Shown: positions 47,278 to 56,227, numbered from the stretch's first letter. The stretch: 64,000 nucleotides of DNA from Agromyces ramosus (GCF_004216665.1 NZ_SGWY01000001.1:372001-436000); one strand, 5' to 3'. Notes: a model not told the origin generated them from the sequence alone. A program made the numbers and translations.

Positions 47278-48791
47278 GCCGCGGCTCCTTCTGCGGGGTG
47301 TTCGCCGGCCATCATCAGGCCGAGCACGTCACGGGGGGTGTCGCCCGGCACGATGCCCACGATGCGCCCGCGGTACATGACCATGATCCGGTCGGCGAGG
47401 GCGACGACCTCGTCGAGCTCGGTGGAGACCACGAGCACGGGCACGCCGGCGTCGCGGGTCTCGACGATGCGCTTGTGGATGAACTCGATCGAGCCCACGT
47501 CGACGCCGCGCGTCGGCTGCGCGGCGACGAGCAGTCGAAGGTCGCGGCTCAGCTCGCGGGCGAGCACCACCTTCTGCTGGTTGCCGCCCGACAGCTGGCG
47601 GACCTTCGAGTCGATGCCCTGGGTGCGGACGTCGAACTCCTTCACCTTCTCGCGGGCGAAGTCGGCGAGTGCGCCGCGCTGGATGTTGCCCGCGCGCACG
47701 AAGGGCGCGCCGCCGCTGCGGTCGAGCATGAGGTTCTCGGCGATCGTGAACTCGCCGACCAGGCCGTCCTCGGTGCGGTCCTCTGGCACGAAGCCGACGC
47801 CGGCATCGAGGATGCGCCGGACGCTCGCGGAGGTCAGCTCGGTGCCGTCGAGGTTGATGGAGCCCTCCACGCGGGGCTGGAGCCCGAGCAGCGCCTCGGT
47901 CAGCTCGGTCTGCCCGTTGCCCTGCACGCCCGCGACGGCGAGGATCTCGCCGCGGCGCACGGTGAAGCTGACGTCGTTGACGACGAGCTGGCCGATCGGG
48001 TCGATGACCGTGAGGCCCTCGACGATGAGCGCCGGGTCGCCGAGCGACGGCTCCTCCTTCTGCACGGTGAGCTCGACGGCGCGGCCGACCATGAGCGAGG
48101 CGAGTTCGGCGTTCGTGGCCGTCGGAGCGGCTTCGCCCACGACCTTGCCGAGGCGGATGACCGTGATGCGGTCGGCGACCTCGCGGACCTCGCGGAGCTT
48201 GTGGGTGATGAAGACGATCGAGGTGCCGGTCTCCTTGAGCTGGCGCATGATTCCCATCAGCTCGTCGGTCTCCTGCGGGGTCAGCACCGCGGTCGGCTCG
48301 TCGAACACGAGCACGCGCGCGTCGCGGGAGAGCGCCTTGATGATCTCGACGCGCTGCTGCACCCCGACCGGGAGATCGTCGACGAGCGCGTCGGGGTCGA
48401 CGTGGAACCCGAACCGCTCGGAGATCTCGCGCACCTTCGCACGCGCCGTCGGGAGGTCGAGCAGGCCCCCGGCGCGAGTGGACTCGTGGCCGAGCATGAC
48501 GTTCTCGGCGACGGTGAACACCGGGATGAGCATGAAGTGCTGGTGCACCATGCCGATGCCGGCCGCCATCGCGTCGCCGGGCCCGGCGAACTGCTGCACC
48601 TGGTCGTCGAGGAGCACCTGGCCGTCGTCGGCCTGGTACAGGCCGTAGAGCACGTTCATGAGCGTCGACTTGCCTGCACCGTTCTCGCCGAGGAGGCAGT
48701 GGATCTCTCCGGCCTCCACGGTGAGGTCGATGTGGTCGTTGGCGACCAAGCTGCCGAATCGCTTCGTGATGCCGCGAAGTTCGAGCTTCAT
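47274..48791 (-). CDS. Nucleoside ABC transporter ATPase (two fused ABC domains)
   Basis: A 505-residue duplicated ATPase of the RbsA/YufO type. The first domain has Walker A GENGAGKST, VGVQQRVEIIKAL and VFDEPTAVLTPQE. The second has a degenerate Walker A (AGVQGNGQTE) but an intact signature LSGGNQQKVVLAREL, an asymmetry usual for this family. It powers uptake through the two permeases. TAGGAT ends 7 bases before ATG 48791, giving it a promoter of its own, separate from the upstream binding-protein gene. Confidence 0.92.
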   Translation of the reverse strand: MKLELRGITKRFGSLVANDHIDLTVEAGEIHCLLGENGAGKSTLMNVLYGLYQADDGQVLLDDQVQQFAGPGDAMAAGIGMVHQHFMLIPVFTVAENVMLGHESTRAGGLLDLPTARAKVREISERFGFHVDPDALVDDLPVGVQQRVEIIKALSRDARVLVFDEPTAVLTPQETDELMGIMRQLKETGTSIVFITHKLREVREVADRITVIRLGKVVGEAAPTATNAELASLMVGRAVELTVQKEEPSLGDPALIVEGLTVIDPIGQLVVNDVSFTVRRGEILAVAGVQGNGQTELTEALLGLQPRVEGSINLDGTELTSASVRRILDAGVGFVPEDRTEDGLVGEFTIAENLMLDRSGGAPFVRAGNIQRGALADFAREKVKEFDVRTQGIDSKVRQLSGGNQQKVVLARELSRDLRLLVAAQPTRGVDVGSIEFIHKRIVETRDAGVPVLVVSTELDEVVALADRIMVMYRGRIVGIVPGDTPRDVLGLMMAGEHPAEGAAA

Positions 48792-48798
48792 GTCCCCG

Positions 48799-48804
48799 AT
48801 CCTA
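48799..48804 (-). promoter_or_regulatory. Start-adjacent -10 box of the nucleoside ATPase-permease operon
   Basis: TAGGAT on the minus strand, then 7 bases, then ATG 48791. With the hairpin at 48908-48943 it implies separate transcription of the binding protein and the ATPase operon. Confidence 0.5.
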
Positions 48805-48907
48805 GTGAGGTGGCTGCATCCGTTGGAGATGCTGCACGAATGTGGAGTCGGCCGAAGGCCGCGTGCGCAGATGTTGCGCGAGATGCTCTGTCGAGCCGCC
48901 GAACGCG

Positions 48908-48943
48908 GATCGGGGAGGCCGGCTTCCGCCGACCTCCCCGATC
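48908..48943 (-). terminator. Long hairpin 12 bases behind the first BMP lipoprotein gene
   Basis: GATCGGGGAGG pairs with CCTCCCCGATC over 11 bp. Inside, one C/A mismatch is followed by a 4-bp stem (CGGC/GCCG) and a TTCC loop. There is no T-tract. It is placed to end or protect the lipoprotein message before the ATPase gene. Confidence 0.65.
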
Positions 48944-48955
48944 AGTGCGTGGTCC

Positions 48956-50050
48956 TTACTCTGCGAGGTAGGACGCGACCTCGACGTCGCCCGCGATGAT
49001 CGCGGCCTTCAGGTCGTCGAGCTGACCCTGCAGGTCGGCCGGGACCTTCGACTCGAAGTCGTGGAACGGCGCGATGCCGACGCCTTCGTTCTCGAGCGTG
49101 CCGACGAACGGGGTGTTGTCGAACTCGCCGTTGCCTGCTGCGAGCACCGCCTCGTAGGTGCCGACGTCGATGCCCTTGAGGATCGAGGTCAGCATGAGGT
49201 CGGCCACCGACGGGTCGGTCTGCGTGAAGTCCGCGTCGACGCCGATCATGGCGATCTCACGGCCGGAGTCGCGGATGGCTGCGGCAGCCGACTGGTAGAT
49301 CGGGCCGCCGACGGGCAGGAGCACGTCGACGTTCTGGTCGATGAGGCCCTGGGCCGTGTTGCGAGCGGTGTCGTTCGCCTCGAAGCCACCCGTGAAGAGG
49401 CCGTCGGTGCCGTCCCAGCCGAGGACCTGCACGTTGGTGCCCATCTCGGAGTTGTGGTAGTCGACGCCCTGCTTGAAGCCGTCCATGAAGATGGAGACCG
49501 TCGGGAAGTTCATGCCGCCGAAGGTGCCGACGACGCCGGTCTGCGAGTACGCGGCCGCCGCGTAGCCGGCGAGGAACGCCGCCTGGGCCGTGTCGAAGAC
49601 GATCGGCTTGATGTTCTCGAAGTCGGTGGTGCCGTCGAAGTCCAGGTCGACCGTGTCGTCGATCGAGACGTACTCGATGTCGGGGTTGGCCTCGGCCGAC
49701 TCGCCCGCCGCCGCCGCGAGGGCGAAGCCGACGGTGGTGATCAGGTTGCAGCCCTGGTCGACGAGGTTCGTCAGGTTGGGCGCGTAGTCGGTCTCGGAGT
49801 CGGACTGCACGGTGACCGGCTCCACGCCGAGCTCGTCGGCGGCCTTGGTGAGGCCCTCGAACCCGAGCTGGTTGAAGGACTTGTCGTCGAAGCCGCCGGC
49901 ATCGGAGACCATGCAGGGGAGGAAGTCGGAGGCCTCTCCCCCGTCGGTGCTGCCCGAATCCTCGGGTGCGGATCCGCAACCGGCGAGCAGTACGGCTGCG
50001 CCGAACATCGCAAGGCCGCCGAGTGCGGCCTTCCTGGTGGTGACCTTCAC
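48956..50050 (-). CDS. BMP-family nucleoside-binding lipoprotein (first copy)
   Basis: A 364-residue exported binding protein. GTG 50050 with GGAGGACACA upstream. The signal peptide ends in the lipobox LLAGC (Cys near 22). The mature part is a PnrA/BMP type-1 periplasmic-binding fold: MVSDAGGFDDKSFNQLGFEG, ITTVGFALA, KPIVFDTAQAAFLAGYAAAA, VGTFGGMNFPTVSIFMDGF and VLLPVGGPIYQ. Such proteins bind purine or pyrimidine nucleosides for the YufOPQ-type importer. It is the first gene in the direction of the transporter, divided from it by the hairpin at 48908-48943. Confidence 0.92.
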   Translation of the reverse strand: MKVTTRKAALGGLAMFGAAVLLAGCGSAPEDSGSTDGGEASDFLPCMVSDAGGFDDKSFNQLGFEGLTKAADELGVEPVTVQSDSETDYAPNLTNLVDQGCNLITTVGFALAAAAGESAEANPDIEYVSIDDTVDLDFDGTTDFENIKPIVFDTAQAAFLAGYAAAAYSQTGVVGTFGGMNFPTVSIFMDGFKQGVDYHNSEMGTNVQVLGWDGTDGLFTGGFEANDTARNTAQGLIDQNVDVLLPVGGPIYQSAAAAIRDSGREIAMIGVDADFTQTDPSVADLMLTSILKGIDVGTYEAVLAAGNGEFDNTPFVGTLENEGVGIAPFHDFESKVPADLQGQLDDLKAAIIAGDVEVASYLAE

Positions 50051-50173
50051 TGTGTCCTCCAAAGACTGCGCCCCGACCGTCGCGGGGACCCGTGGAGTCA
50101 CGTTACCGAATGTTGCGCTCGGCGCTCAGGCGCAGCCGCCGGTGACATGCAATGGTTATCAAGACGCGACATT

Positions 50174-50189
50174 CTGCTCATATGAGCAG
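50174..50189. promoter_or_regulatory. Perfect 16-bp palindrome between the two BMP genes
   Basis: CTGCTCATATGAGCAG lies 124 bases upstream of the first BMP start and 102 bases behind the stop of the second. The symmetry and AT-rich centre fit an operator for a dimeric repressor of nucleoside genes. A short hairpin terminator is the alternative. The rest of the 51-290 (50051-50290) gap holds no gene. Confidence 0.4.
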
Positions 50190-50290
50190 CATCGACGACC
50201 CCCGAGCGAGGGGCGCAGCCCGGACGGCGCCCGCGGCGCGGTCGGCGGAGCCGAGCCGACCTGCGACGCGGACCACTGCGACGTGCGGAC

Positions 50291-51352
50291 TCAGGGCGCG
50301 CTCGGCGAGTCGATCACGAGTTCCCCGGCGATGATCGCCTGTCGCAGACCCTCGATCTCGCCGTCGAGCTCGGGCGTCACGAGCGAGGCGAGGTCGTGGT
50401 ACGGCGCGATCTCCACGCCGCCGTTCTCAAGGGTGCCGATGTACGGCTCGTTGGAGAAGGAGCCGTCCTGCACCTCGCCGACGATCTCGACCATCGCGTC
50501 CTGCGTGTTCTTCAGGACGCTCGTCAGCAGCACCGGGCGGAACTCGGCGGCGAGCGACTCGTAACCGTCGCTGTCGACCCAGATCACCGAGACGCCGCCG
50601 CGCTCGAGGGCGGCGGCGGTGGCGCCCTCGCCGACCTGGCCGGCCACCGGCAGGATCACGTCGGCACCCTGGTCGATGAAGCCCTCGGCCAGCGCCTTGC
50701 CCTTGTTGATGTCCTCGAAGTCGCCGGTGAACGCACCGTCCTGCTGCGCCTTGTCCCAGCCGAGCGCGCGCACCGCGGTGCCGTGCACCTCGTTGTACTT
50801 GGCGACCCCGTCGACGAACCCGTCCATGAACAGCGTCACGGGCGGCTGGTTGCCGCCGCCGAACGTCGCCACGACGCCGGTCTTCGACACGCCTGCGGAG
50901 AGGTACCCGGCGAGGAACGACGCCTGCGCGGTGTCGAACACCACGGGCTTCACGTTCTCGGCGTCGACGGTCTCGTCGACGATCGCGAACGAGAGGTCGG
51001 GGTTGTCCTCGGCCTGGGAGAGCGTCGCCTCGGCCAGCTCGAAGCCGACCGTCACGATGAGCTCGCAGCCGGAGTCGACCGCCTGCTGCACGTTCGGCGC
51101 GAGATCCGTCTCGCCGGTCGAGACGATCGCCTCGGCTTCGACGCCGAGCTCGTCCTCGGCCCGCTGCAGGCCCTCCCAGCTCGACTGGTTGAACGAGCGG
51201 TCCTCGAGGCCGCCCGAGTTCGTCACCATGCGAACGCACTCGTCGGCGGCGGCATCGCTGCCGTCCGACTCCGGCGCGGGCGCACAGCCCGCGAGTGCCA
51301 CGGATGCCACGACGAGCGCGGCCCCGATCCCGAATCGCCTGCGCATCGACAT
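50291..51352 (-). CDS. BMP-family nucleoside-binding lipoprotein (second copy)
   Basis: A 353-residue paralogue of the protein encoded at 48956. It has a signal peptide with lipobox VALAGC, then MVTNSGGLEDRSFNQSSWEG, IVTVGFELAEA, KPVVFDTAQASFLAGYLSAG, VATFGGGNQPPVTLFMDGF and VILPVAGQVGEG. The two copies differ in ligand-lining loops (DAGGFDD against NSGGLED, GGPIYQ against AGQVGEG), so ligand preference may differ. ATG 51352 has GGGAG at 7 bases. Only one ATPase-permease set is present, so both proteins probably feed the same importer (inference). Confidence 0.9.
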   Translation of the reverse strand: MSMRRRFGIGAALVVASVALAGCAPAPESDGSDAAADECVRMVTNSGGLEDRSFNQSSWEGLQRAEDELGVEAEAIVSTGETDLAPNVQQAVDSGCELIVTVGFELAEATLSQAEDNPDLSFAIVDETVDAENVKPVVFDTAQASFLAGYLSAGVSKTGVVATFGGGNQPPVTLFMDGFVDGVAKYNEVHGTAVRALGWDKAQQDGAFTGDFEDINKGKALAEGFIDQGADVILPVAGQVGEGATAAALERGGVSVIWVDSDGYESLAAEFRPVLLTSVLKNTQDAMVEIVGEVQDGSFSNEPYIGTLENGGVEIAPYHDLASLVTPELDGEIEGLRQAIIAGELVIDSPSAP

Positions 51353-51381
51353 CCGCTGCTCCCGTCCTCCCGTGCGACCCG

Positions 51382-52506
51382 CTAGAGCACGTCGCTCGAA
51401 CCGCCGAGCCTGAGGGCGTCGACGACCGCCTTCACCCGCTGCGCGTGCTCGCTCGTCGTGACGAGCAGCGCATCGGGCGTGTCCACGACGACGATATCGT
51501 GCACGCCGATCAGGCTGATGACCCGGTTCGCGCGGCTCACGACGATGCCGCTCGACGCGTCGGCGAGCACCCGGGCGTTGTCGCCGAGGATCGCGAGCTC
51601 GCCGGAGCGACCCGCGGTGTTGAGCTTCGCGAGCGAGGCGAAGTCGCCCACGTCGTCCCACTGGAAGTGCCCGCGGATGACGGCGAGCCGGCCCGCCGCG
51701 GCGGCGGGCTCGGCGACGGAGTAGTCGATGGCGATCTTCTCGAGCGTCGGCCAGATCCGGTCGACCGCGGGCCCGCGCGTGACCGGGTCGTCCCACGCCT
51801 CGGCGAGCTCGACCAGCCCGGCGTGCAGCTCGGGCTTCGTGCGCGCCAACTCCTCGAGCAGGGTCGACGCCTTCGCGATGAACATGCCCGCGTTCCAGAG
51901 GTGGTCGCCGCCCTCGAGGTAGCGCCTCGCCGTGTCGAGGTCGGGCTTCTCGACGAAGTTGGACACGGCCTCCACGCGCTCGGCGCCCTCGACCTCGAGC
52001 GTGCCTCCGCACTCGATGTAGCCGAATCCGACCGCGGGCTCCGTCGGGGTGATTCCGATCGTGGCGATGTACCCGGCGTGCGCCGCCGCGACGGCGTCGG
52101 CGACCGCCGAGCGGAAGAGCGCGTCGCCCGAGATCACGTGGTCGGCCGCGAACGAGCCGATCACCACGCCGGGTTCCCGGCGCTCGAGGATCGCAGCGGC
52201 CAGGCCGATGGCGGCCGTCGAGTCGCGCGGCTCGCTCTCGAGCACGATGTTGGTGTCGGCGAGGGCCGGCAGCTGGGCCTCGACCGCCGCCCGGTGGGCG
52301 CGCCCCGTCACGACCATGACTCGCTGCTCGCCGGAGATCGGGGCGAGTCGGTCCCAGGTGTCCTTCAGCAGCGTCTGTCCGGAGCCCGTCAGGTCGTGCA
52401 GGAACTTCGGAGCGTCGGCACGCGAGAGAGGCCACAGGCGGGAGCCGACGCCTCCGGCGGGGATGACGCTGTAGAAGCCGTCGAGGGGCATGTTCGGTGC
52501 TGGCAT
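51382..52506 (-). CDS. manC: Mannose-1-phosphate guanylyltransferase
   Basis: This enzyme makes GDP-mannose from GTP and mannose-1-phosphate. The 374-residue protein has the nucleotidyltransferase start VIPAGGVGSRLWPLSR, PKFLHDLTG, SFAADHVI with the metal Asp, FVEKPD and WNAGMFIA. It is the single-domain type without the isomerase cupin. ATG 52506 is 7 bases from a TATCCT box. GDP-mannose could supply the glycan locus or protein mannosylation. Its gene is 29 bases upstream of the second BMP gene in the same direction, though functionally unrelated. Confidence 0.92.
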   Translation of the reverse strand: MPAPNMPLDGFYSVIPAGGVGSRLWPLSRADAPKFLHDLTGSGQTLLKDTWDRLAPISGEQRVMVVTGRAHRAAVEAQLPALADTNIVLESEPRDSTAAIGLAAAILERREPGVVIGSFAADHVISGDALFRSAVADAVAAAHAGYIATIGITPTEPAVGFGYIECGGTLEVEGAERVEAVSNFVEKPDLDTARRYLEGGDHLWNAGMFIAKASTLLEELARTKPELHAGLVELAEAWDDPVTRGPAVDRIWPTLEKIAIDYSVAEPAAAAGRLAVIRGHFQWDDVGDFASLAKLNTAGRSGELAILGDNARVLADASSGIVVSRANRVISLIGVHDIVVVDTPDALLVTTSEHAQRVKAVVDALRLGGSSDVL

Positions 52507-52513
52507 GCCACCG

Positions 52514-52519
52514 AGGATA
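52514..52519 (-). promoter_or_regulatory. Start-adjacent -10 box of manC
   Basis: TATCCT on the minus strand, 7 bases before ATG 52506. The intervening CGGTGGC is only a weak ribosome site. Confidence 0.4.
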
Positions 52520-52623
52520 GCCCGGCGGGCCGTCGGCGGGCTGGTCGCGGCATCCGTCACGGCGACTGTCTCGACATCGAGAGGGTTAGGCGGCCCTAAG
52601 CGGCGGCGCCCCGGGCGCGGGGC

Positions 52624-52629
52624 TAGACT
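52624..52629 (+). promoter_or_regulatory. Candidate -10 box of sdhCDAB
   Basis: TAGACT, 68 bases upstream of the sdhC ATG. Unlike many genes here the operon would have a normal leader, in line with its strong GGGAGGG ribosome site. Confidence 0.4.
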
Positions 52630-52697
52630 CGGTCCGGGCCGAGTGCCCGTCGTGCCCTCATGTCAAGGGCGATCCACACAGCCAGGGAGGGTTGTTC

Positions 52698-53120
52698 ATG
52701 CCAGAGACCTCGGCAGGAACCCTGACCGCACCCGCGAAGCCGGCGAAGCAGAGGCCGGGCGGCACGCTGTATCGCGGCCGTGAGGGGATGTGGTCGTGGG
52801 TGCTGCACCGCATCACCGGTGTCGCGATCTTCTTCTTCCTCCTCGTGCACGTGCTCGACACCTCGCTCGTGCGGGTGAGCCCCGAGGCGTACAACGCGGT
52901 GATCGGCACCTACCAGACGCCCATCATGGGCCTCGGCGAGGTCGCGCTGGTGGGGGCGATCGTCTTCCACGCCTTCAACGGGCTGCGCATCATCCTCGTC
53001 GACTTCTGGTCCTGGGCGACGCGGCACCAGCGGGTGCTCTTCTACGTGGTCATCGCCCTCTGGGTCGTCACCATGCTCGCCTTCGTGCCCCGCCACCTCA
53101 TGAACGTCTTCAGCCACTGA
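52698..53120 (+). CDS. sdhC: Succinate dehydrogenase cytochrome b556 subunit
   Basis: A 140-residue membrane anchor of complex II with three helices. MWSWVLHRITGVAIFFFLLVHV holds the conserved Ser/Arg near the quinone site. The His in LLVHVLD and the one in IVFHAFNGLR are haem-ligand candidates. ATG 52698 is preceded by GGGAGGGTTGTTC; a TTG 6 bases earlier is less likely. First gene of sdhCDAB. Confidence 0.93.
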   Translation: MPETSAGTLTAPAKPAKQRPGGTLYRGREGMWSWVLHRITGVAIFFFLLVHVLDTSLVRVSPEAYNAVIGTYQTPIMGLGEVALVGAIVFHAFNGLRIILVDFWSWATRHQRVLFYVVIALWVVTMLAFVPRHLMNVFSH

Positions 53121-53133
53121 GGAGCCCAGCGAC

Positions 53134-53580
53134 ATGACTGCCATCGAAGCGCCTCGCAGCCCGGTGCGCCCCGCTCGCAAGCGCGGCGTGAACTGGGAGA
53201 AGTGGGGCTGGATCTACATGCGCGCGTCCGGCGTGGTGCTGATCGTGCTCATCTTCGGACACCTCTTCGTGAACCTGATCGTGGGCGAGGGCGTGAAGGC
53301 CATCGACTTCGGGTTCGTGGGCGGCAAGTGGGCCGACCCGTTCTGGCAGTGGTGGGACGTGCTGATGCTCTGGCTGGCGCTGATCCACGGCGCCAACGGG
53401 ATGCGCACGATCGTGAACGACTACACCAGCCCCGGCACGCTGCAGAAGGTGCTGAAGGGCGCCCTGCTCGCCTCAGCGGTCGTGCTGATCGTGCTCGGCA
53501 CCCTCGTCGTCTTCACGTTCGACCCGTGCCCCGCCGGCGCACCCGCCGACCTGCTCCCCTCGTTCTGCCCCGCCGTCTAG
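53134..53580 (+). CDS. sdhD: Succinate dehydrogenase membrane anchor subunit
   Basis: A 148-residue second anchor of complex II, with three helices after a basic N-terminus. [23 protein letters not shown] carries a conserved His facing the haem. [18 protein letters not shown] is the typical end of helix 2. It starts 13 bases behind sdhC with GAGGAG upstream. The Cys-containing tail ([15 protein letters not shown]) extends past helix 3. Confidence 0.92.
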   Translation: MTAIEAPRSPVRPARKRGVNWEKWGWIYMRASGVVLIVLIFGHLFVNLIVGEGVKAIDFGFVGGKWADPFWQWWDVLMLWLALIHGANGMRTIVNDYTSPGTLQKVLKGALLASAVVLIVLGTLVVFTFDPCPAGAPADLLPSFCPAV

Positions 53581-53587
53581 GAGACCT

Positions 53588-55396
53588 GTGAATTCCGAGA
53601 GCGCCCACGTCGAGACGAAGATCGTCGACGGCGTCCACCACCACCAGTACGACATCGTCATCGTCGGCGCCGGCGGCGCGGGGATGCGGGCGGCGATCGA
53701 GGCGGGTCCCGGCGCGAGGACGGCGGTCATCTCGAAGCTCTACCCGACGCGGTCCCACACGGGCGCGGCGCAGGGCGGCATGGCCGCGGCGCTCGCGAAC
53801 GTCGAGGAGGACAGCTGGGAGTGGCACACCTTCGACACCGTCAAGGGCGGCGACTACCTCGTCGACCAGGACGCGGCCGAGATCCTCGCGAAGGAGGCCA
53901 TCGACGCGGTCATCGACCTCGAGAACATGGGCCTGCCCTTCAACCGCACCCCCGAGGGCAAGATCGACCAGCGCCGCTTCGGCGGTCACACGCGCGACCA
54001 CGGCAAGGCGCCGGTGCGCCGGGCCTGCTACGCGGCCGACCGCACGGGCCACATGATCCTGCAGACCCTGTTCCAGAACTGCGTGAAGCTCGGCATCGAG
54101 TTCTACAACGAGTACTACGCCCTCGACCTGGTGATGACCGAGGTCGACGGCGTCGAGCAGCCGTCGGGCATCGTCGCCTACGAGCTCGCCACGGGCGAAC
54201 TCCACGTCTTCCAGGCCAAGGCGATCATCTTCGCGACCGGCGGCTTCGGCAAGATCTACAAGACCACCTCGAACGCGCACACCCTCACGGGCGACGGCGT
54301 CGGCATCATCTGGCGCAAGGGCCTGCCCCTCGAGGACATGGAGTTCTTCCAGTTCCACCCCACCGGCCTCGCCGGCCTCGGCATCCTCCTCACCGAGGGC
54401 GCCCGCGGCGAGGGCGCGATCCTGCGCAACGCGTCGGGCGAGCGGTTCATGGAGCGCTACGCGCCCACCATCAAGGACCTGGCCCCGCGCGACATCGTCG
54501 CCCGGTGCATGGTGCAGGAGGTCGCCGAGGGCCGCGGCGCCGGACCCCACAAGGACTACGTGCTCCTCGACTGCACCCACCTCGGCGCCGAGGTGCTCGA
54601 GACGAAGCTCCCCGACATCACCGAGTTCGCACGCACCTACCTCGGCGTCGACCCCGTGTACGAGCCCGTGCCGGTGATGCCGACCGCGCACTACGCGATG
54701 GGCGGCATCCCCACCAACGTCGCGGCCGAGGTGCTGCGCGACAACACGACCGTGGTCCCGGGCCTCTACGCCGCGGGCGAGTGCGCCTGCGTCTCGGTGC
54801 ACGGGTCCAACCGACTCGGCACCAACTCGCTGCTCGACATCAACGTCTTCGGCAAGCGCGCCGGCCGGAACGCGGTCGAGTACGTCAAGGACGTCGACTA
54901 CACGCCGCTGCCCGACGACCCCGCCGCCGGCGTGCGGCGCATGCTGGAGCAGCTCCGCGACTCGAACGGGACCGAGCGCATCGCCGCGATCCGCAAGGAG
55001 CTCCAGGACGAGATGGACAAGGGCGCCCAGGTGTTCCGCACCGACGAGTCCCTCGCCCACGTCACCGAGGTCATCGCCGGCCTCCGCGACCGCTACCGCA
55101 ACGTCGCCGTGCAGGACAAGGGCAAGCGGTTCAACACCGACCTGCTCGAGGCCGTCGAGCTCGGCTTCCTCCTCGACCTCGCCGAGGTCGTCGTCTTCTC
55201 CGCCCGCAACCGCGAGGAGAGCCGCGGCGGCCACATGCGCGACGACTTCCCGAACCGCGACGACGCGAACTACATGCAGCACACGATGGCCTACCTCTCG
55301 GGCGACGCGCACTCCTCGGATGCCGCCGACCACATCCGGCTCGACTGGAAACCCGTGACCATCACCCGCTACCAGCCGATGGAGAGGAAGTACTGA
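53588..55396 (+). CDS. sdhA: Succinate dehydrogenase flavoprotein subunit
   Basis: A 602-residue flavoprotein that oxidises succinate to fumarate. The Rossmann motif is [18 protein letters not shown]. Covalent FAD is held by the His in [11 protein letters not shown], and the substrate loop is [35 protein letters not shown] and [11 protein letters not shown] follow, and the C-terminal helical domain has [13 protein letters not shown] 53588 with AGGAGACCT. Seven bases from sdhD and one base before sdhB. Confidence 0.96.
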   Translation: MNSESAHVETKIVDGVHHHQYDIVIVGAGGAGMRAAIEAGPGARTAVISKLYPTRSHTGAAQGGMAAALANVEEDSWEWHTFDTVKGGDYLVDQDAAEILAKEAIDAVIDLENMGLPFNRTPEGKIDQRRFGGHTRDHGKAPVRRACYAADRTGHMILQTLFQNCVKLGIEFYNEYYALDLVMTEVDGVEQPSGIVAYELATGELHVFQAKAIIFATGGFGKIYKTTSNAHTLTGDGVGIIWRKGLPLEDMEFFQFHPTGLAGLGILLTEGARGEGAILRNASGERFMERYAPTIKDLAPRDIVARCMVQEVAEGRGAGPHKDYVLLDCTHLGAEVLETKLPDITEFARTYLGVDPVYEPVPVMPTAHYAMGGIPTNVAAEVLRDNTTVVPGLYAAGECACVSVHGSNRLGTNSLLDINVFGKRAGRNAVEYVKDVDYTPLPDDPAAGVRRMLEQLRDSNGTERIAAIRKELQDEMDKGAQVFRTDESLAHVTEVIAGLRDRYRNVAVQDKGKRFNTDLLEAVELGFLLDLAEVVVFSARNREESRGGHMRDDFPNRDDANYMQHTMAYLSGDAHSSDAADHIRLDWKPVTITRYQPMERKY

Positions 55397-55397
55397 C

Positions 55398-56165
55398 GTG
55401 ACCACCGCCACGCTCGAGGCCAAGTCGACGGATGCCGCGGATGCCGCGATCCGGTCGTTCACCGTCACCTTCCTGATCCGGCGCTTCGACCCCGACGTCG
55501 ACACCGAGCCGCGCTGGCAGGACTTCGACGTCGAGATGTACGCGACCGATCGCGTGCTCGACGCCCTGCACAAGATCAAGTGGGAGCAGGACGGATCGCT
55601 GACGTTCCGCCGCTCGTGCGCCCACGGGATCTGCGGCTCCGACGCCATGCGCATCAACGGGCGCAACCGGCTCGCCTGCAAGACGCTGATCAAGGACCTC
55701 GACATCTCGAAGCCCATCTACGTGGAGGCGATCAAGGGCCTGCCCCTCGAGAAGGACCTGGTCGTCGACATGGAGCCGTTCTTCGCGAGCTACCGCGAGG
55801 TCCAGCCGTTCCTCATCGCGAACTCCACGCCCGAGCCCGGCAAGGAGCGCATCCAGTCGATCGCCAAGCGCGAGATCTTCGACGACACCACGAAGTGCAT
55901 CCTCTGCGCCGCGTGCACGTCGTCGTGCCCGGTCTTCTGGACCGACGGCCAGTACTTCGGCCCCGCCGCCATCGTCAACGCGCACCGGTTCATCTTCGAC
56001 TCGCGCGACGACGCGGCATCCGTGCGCCTCGACATCCTGAACGACAAGGAGGGCGTGTGGCGTTGCCGCACGACCTTCAACTGCACCGACGCGTGCCCGC
56101 GCGGCATCGAGGTCACGAAGGCGATCGCCGAGGTCAAGCAGGCGATCATGCGCGGCAAGCCCTGA
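55398..56165 (+). CDS. sdhB: Succinate dehydrogenase iron-sulfur subunit
   Basis: A 255-residue electron-transfer subunit. The [2Fe-2S] site is Cys74, Cys79, Asp82 and Cys94 (CAHGICGSD); the Asp replaces a Cys as it also does in E. coli SdhB. The [4Fe-4S] site is Cys167, 170 and 173 with Cys233. The [3Fe-4S] site is Cys177, 223 and 229. GTG start one base after the sdhA stop, with GAGAGGAAG in the sdhA end as ribosome site. A long hairpin follows the stop. Confidence 0.96.
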   Translation: MTTATLEAKSTDAADAAIRSFTVTFLIRRFDPDVDTEPRWQDFDVEMYATDRVLDALHKIKWEQDGSLTFRRSCAHGICGSDAMRINGRNRLACKTLIKDLDISKPIYVEAIKGLPLEKDLVVDMEPFFASYREVQPFLIANSTPEPGKERIQSIAKREIFDDTTKCILCAACTSSCPVFWTDGQYFGPAAIVNAHRFIFDSRDDAASVRLDILNDKEGVWRCRTTFNCTDACPRGIEVTKAIAEVKQAIMRGKP

Positions 56166-56180
56166 CGTCCCGGTGTCGCC

Positions 56181-56211
56181 GCGGGGTTCGTGCCGATCGC
56201 ACGGACCCCGC
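56181..56211 (+). terminator. Hairpin behind sdhCDAB
   Basis: GCGGGGT pairs with ACCCCGC (7 bp), then a T/G wobble, then CGTGC with GCACG (5 bp) around the loop CGATC: 13 bp in total. No T-tract. It ends 5 bases before the -10 box of the next gene. Confidence 0.65.
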
Positions 56212-56215
56212 TCGC

Positions 56216-56221
56216 TAGTCT
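56216..56221 (+). promoter_or_regulatory. Start-adjacent -10 box of the YihY-family gene
   Basis: TAGTCT, 6 bases before GTG 56228, directly behind the sdh hairpin. Predicts a leaderless message. Confidence 0.5.
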
Positions 56222-56227
56222 GGGTGC

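Noticed and set aside
47901..47960. Damaged second Walker A in the nucleoside ATPase (GVQGNGQTE)
   Set aside because: A degenerate second P-loop is normal in RbsA/YufO-type duplicated ATPases.
50291..52435. Apparent 714-residue fusion of a binding lipoprotein with an upstream domain
   Set aside because: The upstream 360 residues are an out-of-frame shadow of manC. A signal peptide with lipobox begins at 51352.
55620..55645. Missing cysteine in the [2Fe-2S] site of SdhB (Asp82)
   Set aside because: The same CxxxxCxxD arrangement occurs in E. coli SdhB and is functional.
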